Shown here: piece after piece, positions 35,206-44,055 of the stretch
Layout: each line of letters starts with the position of its first letter
Position numbering within the stretch: position 1 is the first letter of the stretch
NCBI GenBank assembly: GCA_001513045.1
Contig: LFSB01000045.1
Span: 1 to 64,000 of the forward strand
Direction: 5' to 3'
Length of the DNA: 64,000 bases
DNA from: Clostridiales bacterium DTU089
Lineage (GTDB): Bacteria > Bacillota > Clostridia > Oscillospirales > Acutalibacteraceae
Translations under genes and position numbers: made by a program
The notes under the pieces: model-generated
The model's input: only the letters and a program-made list of their open reading frames with translations
Told to the model about the DNA's origin: nothing
Database searches by the model: none

Positions 35206-37035
35206 ATGAATTTGAAAATGACCGAGCTGAAAAAGCAGGCTGCACAGCTTCCGCTTTCTCCCGGCGTATATATAATGAAAAACAGCAACGGCGACATTAT
35301 ATATATCGGCAAGGCAAAGGCGCTTCGCAACCGTGTGAGTCAGTATTTCGGCTCGCAGAACAAGCACACCGAAAAGGTAAGGTGCATGGTCGGCAACGTT
35401 GACCGCTTTGAATATATCATTACGGACAGCGAGTTTGAGGCGCTTGTGCTCGAATGCAGTCTGATAAAGCAGCACAAGCCGAAATACAATATTCTCCTGA
35501 AGGATGACAAGGGCTATCACTATATAAGAATAAGCAAGGCGCCCTGGCGCATGATAAGTGCCGAAAAGCAGAAGCCGGATGACGGGGCGGATTATATCGG
35601 ACCTTTTACGGGCGGCTTTTCCGTCACTCAGTCGGTTGCTCAGGCGCAGAAGATATACCGTCTGCCCTCATGCCGGAAGGTGTTTCCGAGGGATATAAAA
35701 AGCTCGCGCCCGTGTCTGAATTTTTATCTTTCACAGTGCAGTGCGCCCTGTGCCGGCAAGGTCACTCTTGCCGAGTATGAGGAGGCGGTGGACGGCGCCC
35801 TTGAGTTCTTGCGAGGGGGAGGAGACAGCGCCGTAAAATCCCTCAGGCAGCAGATGGAGCAGGCGTCGGATAACCAGGAGTACGAAAAGGCGGCGCGTCT
35901 GCGTGACCGCATAAACGCGCTCAACAAGGTCAGAGAAAAGCAAAAGGTTGTCTCCGAACGCTATAAGCAGCAGGATGTTTTTGCAATAGCCGAAAGCTCC
36001 GGCAAGGTTTGCCTTATGGTTCTGCGCTTTGAAAACGGCAGACTTTGCGAAAGCGAGCACTTTATTTTTGACGATATTCAGGATTTGCCTCAGCTGAGAA
36101 GCAAGGTGATTATTGACTATTATTCCATGCGCGAGCGCATACCGCCGAGAATCACTCTTGACGGAGAGGTTGAGGACAGCGAGCTGCTGTGTGAGTGGTT
36201 GCAGAAAAAACGCGGAAAAAAGGTGGTGCTCGCGCAGCCTGAGAGAGGCGAGCAGGCGCATCTGGTTTCAATGTGCCTTGAAAATGCACAGCAGAAGCTG
36301 CTGGATTATCTCGGCAGAGGTACCAGGCAACAGGCGGCTCTCGGCGAGCTTTCGCAGCTTCTGGGGCTTTCAAAGCCTCCGGAATATATCGAGTCATACG
36401 ATATATCGCATACCGCGGGCAGTGACAATGTCGCCGGAATGGTGGTCTTCAGGGATGGTAAGCCTCTGAAAAGCGCATACAGGCGTTTTTCGATAAAAGG
36501 CTTTACCGGTCAGGATGATTACGCCTCAATGGCGGAGGTGCTTTCGCGCCGCCTCGATGAATATGAGAAGAACAAGGCCTCCGGTGAGGGCTTCGGAAAA
36601 TTGCCGGATTTAATACTTCTTGACGGCGGTCAGGGTCAGGTCAACGCGGTGCTGCCTGTTGTTTGCGGCAGGGGATACACCATACCCGTTTTCGGCATGG
36701 TCAAGGACAACAAGCACCGCACCTCAGCCATAGCGAACGGCGGCGGACGCATAGAAATAGACGACAAGCGCCGCGCTTTTACACTTGTGTCCGAAATTCA
36801 GGAGGAGGTTCACCGCTTTGCGGTTTCATATCACCGTCAGAAGCACGGCAAATCGGCACTTTCCTCGACGCTTCTCGGAATTGACTCAATAGGTGAAAAG
36901 CGTGCGAAGCTGCTGCTGCAAAGCTTTAAAACCATATCCGCCGTAAAAGAGGCGAGCGTAGATGAGCTTGCGGCGGTAAAGGGTATGACGCGTGAGAGTG
37001 CGATAAACGTATATGAATACTTTCGTAAAAAATGA
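35206..37035 (+). CDS. uvrC: Excinuclease ABC subunit C
   Basis: A 609-residue nuclease of nucleotide excision repair. GIY-YIG domain 'PGVYIMKNSNGDIIYIGKAK' (~19-38), UVR domain 'EYEKAARLRDRINAL' (~225-240), RNase H-like domain with 'SYDISHTAGSDNVAGMVVF' and 'LILLDGGQGQVN', and a C-terminal helix-hairpin-helix ('LAAVKGMTRESAINVYEY'). AAGGAGG before ATG 35206 sets the start. uvrB and uvrA lie 22 kb away in this window. Confidence 0.96.
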   Translation: MNLKMTELKKQAAQLPLSPGVYIMKNSNGDIIYIGKAKALRNRVSQYFGSQNKHTEKVRCMVGNVDRFEYIITDSEFEALVLECSLIKQHKPKYNILLKDDKGYHYIRISKAPWRMISAEKQKPDDGADYIGPFTGGFSVTQSVAQAQKIYRLPSCRKVFPRDIKSSRPCLNFYLSQCSAPCAGKVTLAEYEEAVDGALEFLRGGGDSAVKSLRQQMEQASDNQEYEKAARLRDRINALNKVREKQKVVSERYKQQDVFAIAESSGKVCLMVLRFENGRLCESEHFIFDDIQDLPQLRSKVIIDYYSMRERIPPRITLDGEVEDSELLCEWLQKKRGKKVVLAQPERGEQAHLVSMCLENAQQKLLDYLGRGTRQQAALGELSQLLGLSKPPEYIESYDISHTAGSDNVAGMVVFRDGKPLKSAYRRFSIKGFTGQDDYASMAEVLSRRLDEYEKNKASGEGFGKLPDLILLDGGQGQVNAVLPVVCGRGYTIPVFGMVKDNKHRTSAIANGGGRIEIDDKRRAFTLVSEIQEEVHRFAVSYHRQKHGKSALSSTLLGIDSIGEKRAKLLLQSFKTISAVKEASVDELAAVKGMTRESAINVYEYFRKK

Positions 37036-37052
37036 TACCTATGTGAGGATAT

Positions 37053-37090
37053 AAAAAAGTGTGCTGCCGGAAACGACAGCACACTTTTTT
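37053..37090. terminator. Bidirectional terminator between uvrC and the lipase gene
   Basis: A perfect 14-bp stem (37053-37066 with 37077-37090, AAAAAAGTGTGCTG/CAGCACACTTTTTT) and a 10-nt loop between convergent genes. Confidence 0.92.
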
Positions 37091-37097
37091 GCTTTAT

Positions 37098-40000
37098 TTA
37101 TAAGGCTTTCTTTTTGCGGCCTCTCAGCTTTTTAATGACAAGCACTGCCGCAATTATCAGTACAACGAGGATTACAATCGGTAAGATTATCTTTGCCGCC
37201 GATGTTTTTTCTTCCACATATATGTTGTATATAAGCACCTTTCCGTCTGTTTCCGCCGTGATTTGAGCGGAACCGACTGCAACAGCGGTTATTGTTCCGC
37301 CTTGGTCTACTGTTGCAACCGTTTCGTCGTTTGAGGTCCATTCAACCGTGTTTGCGGTTGTGTTCTGCGGAGATATTTTTAAGCTTGCAGCAGCCTGCTT
37401 GCCGACTTTGAGCCTTATGCTTGTGCTCTCCGAGGAAAGCGACCTGACCGGAACGTAACTGCTCTGCTTGAAGGAGCAATCGGCTCCTGTGAGCACGGGC
37501 GCGTTTTCGCCCGAACATGAAAGCGTCATTTCCGCTCCGCTTTTTATTGTGATGCTTTCGGCTGTATAGCTTGTGACCTCGCCGCTTTCAGAGTCGGAGC
37601 GTTCGCTTATGCTCATGGTTCCGTCCGCTATACAGCGGATTTTATAGGTGTAGGAATCATCGGTGCTGTCGATACATTTTACATAGTCCTTACCGTCATA
37701 AACAACCGAAAACACACCGTCCTCGTTTGCGAAAACACTTTCGGTACCGTCACGCAGAACGGTGATTTCTTCGCCGTTTCCGTTGTAAACCGCCACGTCA
37801 ACAGGGCAGCCTATTCTGATTTTTTTAACCTTCTGTATTTTGTTCCAGTCAACCAGACGCGTTACGCTTGTGCTGCCCGAGCCGGTGGAGCATTTCACAT
37901 CTATGCTGTGTGTTGATAAGCCGCCGGAGGTGTATATTTTGAAAATCTTATTGCCGGAATTGTCGGTTATCAGGATAAAGCAGTTGTCGGAATCCGTATC
38001 GACCTTGAACCCCTTTATCTCGTCTGTCGTGTAGCCGTAAATATATATGGTATCGTTGCCGTCGTAATCGAAGATGGTGTCCGTACCCTGACCCTTGCAA
38101 TAAATATAGCGGTCATCTCCGGAGTCGCCGTATACGGTGTCGTCTCCGTTGCCGGGTATGATGTAGTCATCACCGGAGAAGGACATTATCCGGTCACTGC
38201 CGTCTCCGCCGTAGATAACATCGGTGTGCGGAACGGCGATGGTGTTGATATACCAGGCTACATTGTCGCTGTATCCGAAAAGAGATTCACTTGATGAGGT
38301 GCCCATTACAAGCGAGCCCTTGGGGAGCATTTTGTCGATTGCCGATGAAATTTTCAGACCGCCGACCAGAGCCCCCGTAATCAGCAGGGCGTTATGGTGC
38401 GTCACGTTCTTTGAAATAATGCCCATGGTTTTTGAGTCGTTTGTCGCAATTATGTCGGAGAGACGAGCATCCTGTGCGGACTCATCAATCACAAGCAGGG
38501 CGTCTCGGGAGTGGTTGTTCAGATGCTCCTTTGCTTCGAGTGTGGATTTGTGTTTTACCGCGTTTTTGATGTTGAATTCGTAATTGCCTATTGCGAGGTC
38601 GTATTCGTTGACATGGTCGGTATACGTCCATTTGTCTATGCCGGAGAAGGCGCTTACGAAGGCGCAATTCCAGCGATAATATGACACGTCAAGCATCTGC
38701 CCTGCATCAAAGGTTTCCGCATAGAGGTTGAATAGGTTTGCGGTGAGTATACCCAGCGCGCCTCCGAGGGAATGACCGGTGACGGAAATCAGGTCCTTAT
38801 CCGTCTGGCACGAGTCGAGATATTTTGAAACCTCTGAGGCGGCATCATACATCTGGGGCGACGTTTCGTTGAGGAGGGCATATGTGGCATCATCCGCCCA
38901 GTCCTTGTTCCCCTCCGGAGTCAAAATTGCCTGACTGCCTCTGAACGCTATTACCTTTTCTTCGGTAAAGGTGTTTTCAAATACAGCGGCATAAAATCCG
39001 CTGGAGGCGTTTTTGAGGATTTTTTCAACCGTCCAGCCGGAAAGATATTTTTCAATGAGAACGGCCTTTGAAAGTGTACCGGTGTCGTTTTTGAACATGC
39101 TTCCGTCCTTATCCTGCGGATAAAGAGTGTCGGCGGACTCCGCCATATCCTTTCCTATGTAATCGGCGAGATTCTTATATGCAAGCTCCGAAAAAAGCAG
39201 ATATTGCAGCGGGGACACGCCCTTTGAAAAGCTTCCGTTGAGCTTTTCAAGCTTCATTGTGGAAAAGTTAAGGAAACATCCGTCATATGAATATGTGGAA
39301 TTTTTTGAGGTGTAGGGGTGGAATTTTATTCCAGAGGGGGAGAGGGAGGTTTTTGCGGAACTGTGGACAGCGGAGTCAAAAAGCTTCTCATCGGAGCCGC
39401 CTTCGGCGTAAATCCCTTTGTTTTCGGCAATTGCCGTGAGCTTGCCCTCGGAGAAGCAGTAGTATGCGGAGCAGTCGAATCCATCGGGAGAACACATGCC
39501 GTTGTCCGTGGTTGAAAAGAAAAACTGCCCGTTGTAAACGAAATCAAGATTTATCCAGTCCGCACCCGTGGATTCGGATATGTTTGAAAGCACGGTTTTA
39601 ATTTCCTTTGTGTTCACATCAATGGAGATAATATCACCCTCATACAGATACAGCTTGTCAGTCGTGAGAAGGATGCCGGGAAATGTCACGCCTGTGCCGT
39701 ATGGAGTGTAATCGTCATGATACAGAATTTCTCGGTTTTGTCCGTTCAAATCGGTTCTCACATAGTCAAGTCCTCCATAGCACTGGAATGCATCGGGTGT
39801 ATTGTACACCATGCTTGTAAAATAAATATATTTATCCGAAACAGCCAGACCTCTGAAGGCATCCGTGATAATCACGTTTTCCTCTCCGGTCTGGTTGTTT
39901 ATCTTTTTTATCCACATCGTTGCAGCTGTGCTGCCGTCGTTTAAAGCAACCGAGCCTTCTTCACCCTTGAGCCTGTCTCCGTATTTATAGGTGAAATTGC

Positions 40001-40160
40001 CGGACACAATCGTACGCAGCTCATCACCGGTGCGCTGCGAGTTCTGAAGCGCAATGTCATCGGCGGAGGATACCGCTTCAAGAGCATACATCGGCGCGGA
40101 TGCCGAGAGCATAAGGATAAGTGCCATAATTATACTTAATGCGATTTTTAAGCTTTTCAT
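37098..40160 (-). CDS. Large wall-associated class 3 lipase with RTX-like and Big2-like regions
   Basis: A 1,020-residue secreted protein. In order: signal peptide (~1-28), a region of repeated beta-type motifs ('YIYFTSM', 'TDLNGQNREILY') resembling DUF5050-like propellers (~30-300), a class 3 lipase/esterase domain with 'VIAFRGS' and nucleophile 'SVTGHSLGGALG' (~462), an RTX-like calcium-binding stretch with 'GGDGSDRI', 'SGDDYI', 'GNGDDTV' (~648-705), a Big2-like domain with 'WTSNDETVATVDQGG' (~940-970), a membrane helix (~986-1007) and a basic tail. ATG 40160 is preferred to 40172 since AAAGGA abuts the latter. Likely an anchored surface esterase; substrate unknown. Confidence 0.8.
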   Translation of the reverse strand: MKSLKIALSIIMALILMLSASAPMYALEAVSSADDIALQNSQRTGDELRTIVSGNFTYKYGDRLKGEEGSVALNDGSTAATMWIKKINNQTGEENVIITDAFRGLAVSDKYIYFTSMVYNTPDAFQCYGGLDYVRTDLNGQNREILYHDDYTPYGTGVTFPGILLTTDKLYLYEGDIISIDVNTKEIKTVLSNISESTGADWINLDFVYNGQFFFSTTDNGMCSPDGFDCSAYYCFSEGKLTAIAENKGIYAEGGSDEKLFDSAVHSSAKTSLSPSGIKFHPYTSKNSTYSYDGCFLNFSTMKLEKLNGSFSKGVSPLQYLLFSELAYKNLADYIGKDMAESADTLYPQDKDGSMFKNDTGTLSKAVLIEKYLSGWTVEKILKNASSGFYAAVFENTFTEEKVIAFRGSQAILTPEGNKDWADDATYALLNETSPQMYDAASEVSKYLDSCQTDKDLISVTGHSLGGALGILTANLFNLYAETFDAGQMLDVSYYRWNCAFVSAFSGIDKWTYTDHVNEYDLAIGNYEFNIKNAVKHKSTLEAKEHLNNHSRDALLVIDESAQDARLSDIIATNDSKTMGIISKNVTHHNALLITGALVGGLKISSAIDKMLPKGSLVMGTSSSESLFGYSDNVAWYINTIAVPHTDVIYGGDGSDRIMSFSGDDYIIPGNGDDTVYGDSGDDRYIYCKGQGTDTIFDYDGNDTIYIYGYTTDEIKGFKVDTDSDNCFILITDNSGNKIFKIYTSGGLSTHSIDVKCSTGSGSTSVTRLVDWNKIQKVKKIRIGCPVDVAVYNGNGEEITVLRDGTESVFANEDGVFSVVYDGKDYVKCIDSTDDSYTYKIRCIADGTMSISERSDSESGEVTSYTAESITIKSGAEMTLSCSGENAPVLTGADCSFKQSSYVPVRSLSSESTSIRLKVGKQAAASLKISPQNTTANTVEWTSNDETVATVDQGGTITAVAVGSAQITAETDGKVLIYNIYVEEKTSAAKIILPIVILVVLIIAAVLVIKKLRGRKKKAL

Positions 40161-40186
40161 TATAGGAGACATTCCTTTCTTTGATT

Positions 40187-40211
40187 GTTAAGGCAGCTCC
40201 CGTCGCCTTAA
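40187..40211. other. Inverted repeat in the lipase leader
   Basis: GTTAAGGC (40187-40194) and GCCTTAAC (40204-40211), perfect 8-bp arms with a 9-nt gap, 27 bp upstream of the lipase start. It could be an operator or an mRNA hairpin. Confidence 0.5.
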
Positions 40212-40237
40212 CCGAAATGAGTAAAAATCAAGAGAAA

Positions 40238-40273
40238 CCTCTGCGACATCATCAATAGGAGATGTCGCAGAGG
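40238..40273 (-). terminator. Terminator after the DUF5058-type membrane pair
   Basis: A perfect 13-bp stem (CCTCTGCGACATC/GATGTCGCAGAGG) with a 10-nt loop. Reading on the minus strand it is followed by a broken T-rich tract. Confidence 0.75.
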
Positions 40274-40286
40274 CTTGTTGAAAAGA

Positions 40287-40949
40287 TTAAATAATGCCCT
40301 TTTTATACATGATATGCGTGGAAAGCAGCGCCACCACGATTCCGACAAAGAGGAGAATTCCGCTTTGCATTGTGGGAACAAAGATAAGAACTATAACACA
40401 CGCAATTATCGGAATTATGCTTATCTTCCAGTGCTTTGCAAAGTATGATGCACCGAGTGCTCCGAACAGTGCGGGAAGCACCTGCTGAAAAGCGGGCGCG
40501 AAAACGGAGTTTTCCGCCGTGAGAATCGGCAGCAGACTGCGCAGAGGAATCACAAACAACGCGATTATTATAGTTGTAACAATCGACGAGGTGGCAATCG
40601 CTATTGTGGAGATTACCTCGCCCTCCTCGCTTGTTGCCCTGACCTTGGCGCTGTCCATTGCTGCCAGTGCGCAGGGGAGCTTGAGGTTCGTTATGTTTCC
40701 GGTTACGAAGCTTAAATACATTCCGCCGGTGCCGAGCATGGGCGAATACGCCATAACCTCAATAACGGCTGTAGGGTAAAACATTATCGCGACTGCTCCG
40801 AAGCCCTTGAAGAAGTTTGATACAGGCGGCCACGCGTCAAAATATACACTTACGGCAAGCGGGAAGCAGATGAAAACCGCAAGCATGGCAAGTGTCCATA
40901 TACGTCCGGAAAAATGCACGGAATCTATGTAAGAGCGTTCTTTTTTCAT
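40287..40949 (-). CDS. Membrane protein, partner of a DUF5058-type protein
   Basis: A 220-residue protein with about six membrane helices. A helix region holds 'YSPMLGTGGMYLSFVTGNITNLKLP', rich in Gly and Asn, which suggests a substrate or ion site. ATG 40949 follows AAGGAGG by 8 nt and lies just after the stop of the upstream gene. The function is not known; with the preceding gene it probably forms a two-subunit transporter (inference from pairing). Confidence 0.7.
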   Translation of the reverse strand: MKKERSYIDSVHFSGRIWTLAMLAVFICFPLAVSVYFDAWPPVSNFFKGFGAVAIMFYPTAVIEVMAYSPMLGTGGMYLSFVTGNITNLKLPCALAAMDSAKVRATSEEGEVISTIAIATSSIVTTIIIALFVIPLRSLLPILTAENSVFAPAFQQVLPALFGALGASYFAKHWKISIIPIIACVIVLIFVPTMQSGILLFVGIVVALLSTHIMYKKGII

Positions 40950-40963
40950 GATGTCTTCCCTCC

Positions 40964-41734
40964 TTATCTCCACTCAATATAGGCAATGTCGGGCGCTGCG
41001 GCGGCGAAAAGCATTGCCACGCCCATCGAAAAGAACATGCTTATCGGCATTGCAAAGGTTTCAAGCCAGTGTATGTTCTTTTTCTGAGCGATTTTTTGAA
41101 GTATCAGCATGCAGGCTATTGAGGAGATAAGCGTAACGAGCGAAAGTATACCCGCGCTGTCGCCGGGCTTTTTGTGCTCGGAAGCGTTCACTCCCGCGAG
41201 CGATACACCTATGAAGGCGGCTATTATGCCTATGAAAGCGGCAGCGGACATTGAATCCGCCCACTTTGTATCCTTCTGTACCACGTTGCCCATTTTCTTC
41301 TGCATCTTTTTAAGGAACAGAGGAATGAGTATGAGCGGCATGATGCTGCCTATGGTCATAACCCATACGGCTGACGAGAAAACAACGGGGTCGGTTATTT
41401 CGTTTGCGATAGTGCCCGCGCCGAAGGCGCCCATTGCGCTGTTGGCGGCTGTTGTTTCGTATGCCATGTTGCCGATTACCGAAAGCCTTATCCATGGCAC
41501 GGCGATACCCAGTGCTTTGGAAAGCGCAAGTACGGTTGCGACGATTGCCATTGCAGGCGGTATGGTGAACAGTGCGCTGGAAATAACGGTCTTTTTCATG
41601 CTGTCGGATGTAATTCCGAGAGCCTTTCCGCGTCTCCATGATTTCACCAGAAAGAATACGGATTCAATCACAACGAACGATATGATTATTGCGCCGAGAA
41701 TCATCATGAATGCTCCGCTTTTGTCAAAGGTCAT
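40964..41734 (-). CDS. DUF5058-family membrane protein
   Basis: A 256-residue protein with about six helices. Features recalled from DUF5058 proteins are an N-terminal helix before 'KSWRRGKALGIT', 'FTIPPAMAIVATVLALS' and 'WIRLSVIGNMAYETTAA'. AGAGGGGGG precedes ATG 41734. It shares a transcript with the next membrane gene. Its role is unknown; no metabolic gene lies in the same operon. Confidence 0.72.
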   Translation of the reverse strand: MTFDKSGAFMMILGAIIISFVVIESVFFLVKSWRRGKALGITSDSMKKTVISSALFTIPPAMAIVATVLALSKALGIAVPWIRLSVIGNMAYETTAANSAMGAFGAGTIANEITDPVVFSSAVWVMTIGSIMPLILIPLFLKKMQKKMGNVVQKDTKWADSMSAAAFIGIIAAFIGVSLAGVNASEHKKPGDSAGILSLVTLISSIACMLILQKIAQKKNIHWLETFAMPISMFFSMGVAMLFAAAAPDIAYIEWR

Positions 41735-41803
41735 GTTTTGCCCCCCTCTTTTTAAAATGCGACGGGAATTCAAGCCCGCACGCTCTTAAAATATAATGTA
41801 ATA

Positions 41804-41832
41804 AGTATATCAAAAAAAATATATCAAGTCAA
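41804..41832 (-). promoter_or_regulatory. Promoter of the DUF5058-type pair
   Basis: Minus-strand TTGACT (41832-41827) and TATACT (41809-41804) with a 17-bp spacer. It overlaps the end of the phosphodiesterase gene. Confidence 0.65.
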
Positions 41833-42293
41833 TGCAAATTCATGCCGATGCATACTATTCCGGCATCGGTTATGTCAACCACTCCGTATTCTCCGGAGTG
41901 AAGACTGCCGGGATTGAAATAGTAGACCCCGTCAATGTATTCGTTTTTTTGCTCGTGAGTGTGACCGTAGAGAACAAGTTGCGCGCCGTTGTCAACCGCA
42001 GCCTCAATCAGACCGTCAACAGAGTATTTAACATTTTCGGCGTAGCCGTGAGTGCACAGCACCTTAACTCCGTTTACGCTGAAGGTTTCGCGCGCGGGCA
42101 GATTGCTGAACCAGTCGCAGTTTCCGTTTACCATTATCACCTGCTTTTTTCCGCGCAGATATACAGCGGCGTCCTCCATCTCGTCGGCACCGTCGCCGAG
42201 ATGAACAACTATTTCAGCCGACGGCTGACGCAAAAGCGCCTCATTGATTGCAAACCTGTCGCGATGTGAGTCTGAAAGAACAAGTATCCTCAT
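41829..42293 (-). CDS. YfcE/MJ0936-family metallophosphodiesterase
   Basis: A 154-residue calcineurin-like phosphoesterase. Metal ligands are in 'VLSDSHRDR' (Asp, His), 'HLGDGADEM' (Asp), 'NGNCDW' (Asn), 'CTHGY' (His) and 'LYGHTHEQ' (two His), in the standard order. Members hydrolyse phosphodiesters such as cyclic or artificial substrates; the natural one is unclear. A monocistronic gene transcribed away from the small-protein trio. Confidence 0.9.
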   Translation of the reverse strand: MRILVLSDSHRDRFAINEALLRQPSAEIVVHLGDGADEMEDAAVYLRGKKQVIMVNGNCDWFSNLPARETFSVNGVKVLCTHGYAENVKYSVDGLIEAAVDNGAQLVLYGHTHEQKNEYIDGVYYFNPGSLHSGEYGVVDITDAGIVCIGMNLH

Positions 42294-42361
42294 TCATAAG
42301 CACCTCAATGCACTCATAATCATAATATATAGATAATACAACATTTGCGGAGGTGAATGCA

Positions 42362-42595
42362 ATGGGATATCGTGATTTATCGGATGAACAGGGTCAAAAA
42401 ATTATTGATGAGCTTGCAAAAAAGAACAGAGATGTTGCACAGCAGGTGGTTGAAGCGGTAAACAGCGGGGGACTCGACCGGCTTTTGGGCAATCTTTCCC
42501 CGGCACAGAACGCGATGCTGTCAAGGCTTATGAATAACCCCGATGCGGCAAATGAGCTGCTGAAAAGATTTATCGGAGGCGAAAAGGATGGATGA
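42362..42595 (+). CDS. Small helical protein of unknown function (trio, first)
   Basis: A 77-residue, mostly helical, soluble protein with 'RLLGNLSPAQNAMLSRLMNNPDAANELLKRF'-type amphipathic helices. ATG 42362 is 8 nt after GGAGG; the GTG at 42353 overlaps that site. The next gene overlaps its end by 8 nt. I do not recognise a family. Confidence 0.7.
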   Translation: MGYRDLSDEQGQKIIDELAKKNRDVAQQVVEAVNSGGLDRLLGNLSPAQNAMLSRLMNNPDAANELLKRFIGGEKDG

Positions 42596-42992
42596 TATAG
42601 GTGCTTTGCTTAATTCTCTTTCGCCCGAGGATATGGAAAATCTGAAAAAGACGGCGCAGTCGCTGCTTTCCGGCTCCGGCGGAAACCCCTTTGCCGCTTT
42701 CGGTGCGGGAGCGGATGCTCCGCAGAAGGCTCCGGATTTGTCGGCACTCTTAGGGCAGTTGGGCGGCTCCGGCGGCGGCGCGTCCGGTGATTTGCTTTCC
42801 GGACTCGGCAATATAGCTCCGTTGCTTTCAAAGCTCAACGTCAAGGATAAGCGCTGCGATTTGCTGTACGCTTTAAAGCCCCTGATAAGCGAGAAGCGCA
42901 GACACAAGGTTGATGAGGCTGTAACCATTATGAAAATAACACAGTTTTTGCCGTTGCTCGGCGGAAATGAGGGAGGAGGAAAATTGTTATGA
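42588..42992 (+). CDS. Small Gly-rich/helical protein of unknown function (trio, second)
   Basis: A 134-residue protein. The N-terminal helix 'LNSLSPEDMENLKKTAQSLL' is followed by a Gly/Ser/Ala-rich central region (~29-72) and a basic helical end ('DLLYALKPLISEKRRHKVDEA'). GGAGG lies before ATG 42588 inside the first gene. Possibly a structural or sporulation-linked protein, by analogy with similar small clostridial gene sets; no direct evidence. Confidence 0.7.
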   Translation: MDDIGALLNSLSPEDMENLKKTAQSLLSGSGGNPFAAFGAGADAPQKAPDLSALLGQLGGSGGGASGDLLSGLGNIAPLLSKLNVKDKRCDLLYALKPLISEKRRHKVDEAVTIMKITQFLPLLGGNEGGGKLL

Positions 42993-43354
42993 GTTCGGAT
43001 TACAGCTATAATGAGCTTATGGCAATGCAGGAGCAGGCGCTTGAGAGAGTGAGGGAAATGCAGCGGCGTGCGGATATTGCTGCGCGGGATGCACAGGAAA
43101 ATCTTTCGGCTGACAAGCGCAGCGAACCTCCTCCGATATCTCCTCCGCTGCCGGTCCCGAAAATAGAAAAGACCGCAAAAAGAAAGCCGTATCCGGTGGA
43201 TTATCTGCACGAGCCGCATCCGGAAAAGGAAAACGCCCCGTCTGTGTCCGGAGCGGACGCAGACAAGGCGTTGATTCTCGCATTGATTCTGTTTTTATCT
43301 CAGGAGGGCGCCGATAAAATGCTTATAGCGGCGCTGATGTATATTATGGGTTAG
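42989..43354 (+). CDS. Small protein with C-terminal hydrophobic helix (trio, third)
   Basis: A 121-residue protein. An N-terminal coiled helix ('MQEQALERVREMQRRADIAARD') leads to a Pro-rich linker (~45-60, 'SEPPPISPPLPVPK') and a hydrophobic end ('ALILALILFLSQEGADKML...LMYIMG'). The start overlaps the second gene by 4 nt after GGAGGAGG. Function unknown; the end overlaps the convergent membrane gene by 11 bp. Confidence 0.7.
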   Translation: MSSDYSYNELMAMQEQALERVREMQRRADIAARDAQENLSADKRSEPPPISPPLPVPKIEKTAKRKPYPVDYLHEPHPEKENAPSVSGADADKALILALILFLSQEGADKMLIAALMYIMG

Positions 43355-44030
43355 CGTCTGCTGTTTTTCTGCTCTTCTTTTTCTTTTCATCGGGGTCTGC
43401 GCCTATGTTTATAAGCAGGAAGCACAGCGTCCAAAGGAATATTGCGGCAAAAAGTATAAGCATATAGTAAAACGCGGAGCGTAAATCGAGCACCTCTACC
43501 TGAAGCACGGTGGAAACAATTTCGGAGCCGAAAATATCACTGAGAGTTACACCGCCGTTAATGAGTGCATCCGATACGGAGTCGAAGGCTATCTTCATTC
43601 CTATAAGCATGCCGCAGCCGCCGAGAGAGAGACCGGCTATGGTCTTTTTGTTGTTGCTGAATGCGGAGAAGAAGAATATGACCACGGCAATAAGCAGCGC
43701 AGCGGCAAAGAAGACGAGGAAAGCCGTTATCGGACCCTTGAGCGCGCCGAGTGTGAAATTGCCGGTTGAGCCCTTGCTGATAAGGTCCTTTATTATGGTG
43801 CCGTAGTTTTTATAGCCGCCCCAGATGCTGAGCTCCTCGCCTATTTTTGAGTTGAGGACATCCTGAATGGTCTGGGCGGCATCTCCCTTGAAGATTCCGC
43901 CTAAAAGGCCGGCTATTCCGCTCACAAGTCCCGTGAAAGATATGCGGTAGATAAGCAGGGGAGTGAATACTGCGACGGGGAGCACGGCGATTGCGAGCAA
44001 TGCCGAAACGATACGATATAACGCTTTCAT
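43344..44030 (-). CDS. Membrane protein of unknown function
   Basis: A 228-residue protein with four or five membrane helices (near residues 5-30, 105-125, 133-150, 190-210), an extracytoplasmic loop after 'GGIFKGDAAQTIQDVL' and a basic C-terminal tail ('PDEKKKKSRKTADANP'). GAGGTGA precedes the ATG at 44030. It sits 25 bp downstream of glnS on the same strand and may be co-transcribed. No family recognised. Confidence 0.7.
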   Translation of the reverse strand: MKALYRIVSALLAIAVLPVAVFTPLLIYRISFTGLVSGIAGLLGGIFKGDAAQTIQDVLNSKIGEELSIWGGYKNYGTIIKDLISKGSTGNFTLGALKGPITAFLVFFAAALLIAVVIFFFSAFSNNKKTIAGLSLGGCGMLIGMKIAFDSVSDALINGGVTLSDIFGSEIVSTVLQVEVLDLRSAFYYMLILFAAIFLWTLCFLLINIGADPDEKKKKSRKTADANP

Positions 44031-44055
44031 AATATCACCTCATATAATATTCAGC

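Noticed and set aside
37098..40160. Type I secretion of the lipase because of RTX-like repeats
   Set aside because: A clear N-terminal signal peptide and a C-terminal membrane helix point to Sec export and anchoring; no ABC exporter is nearby.
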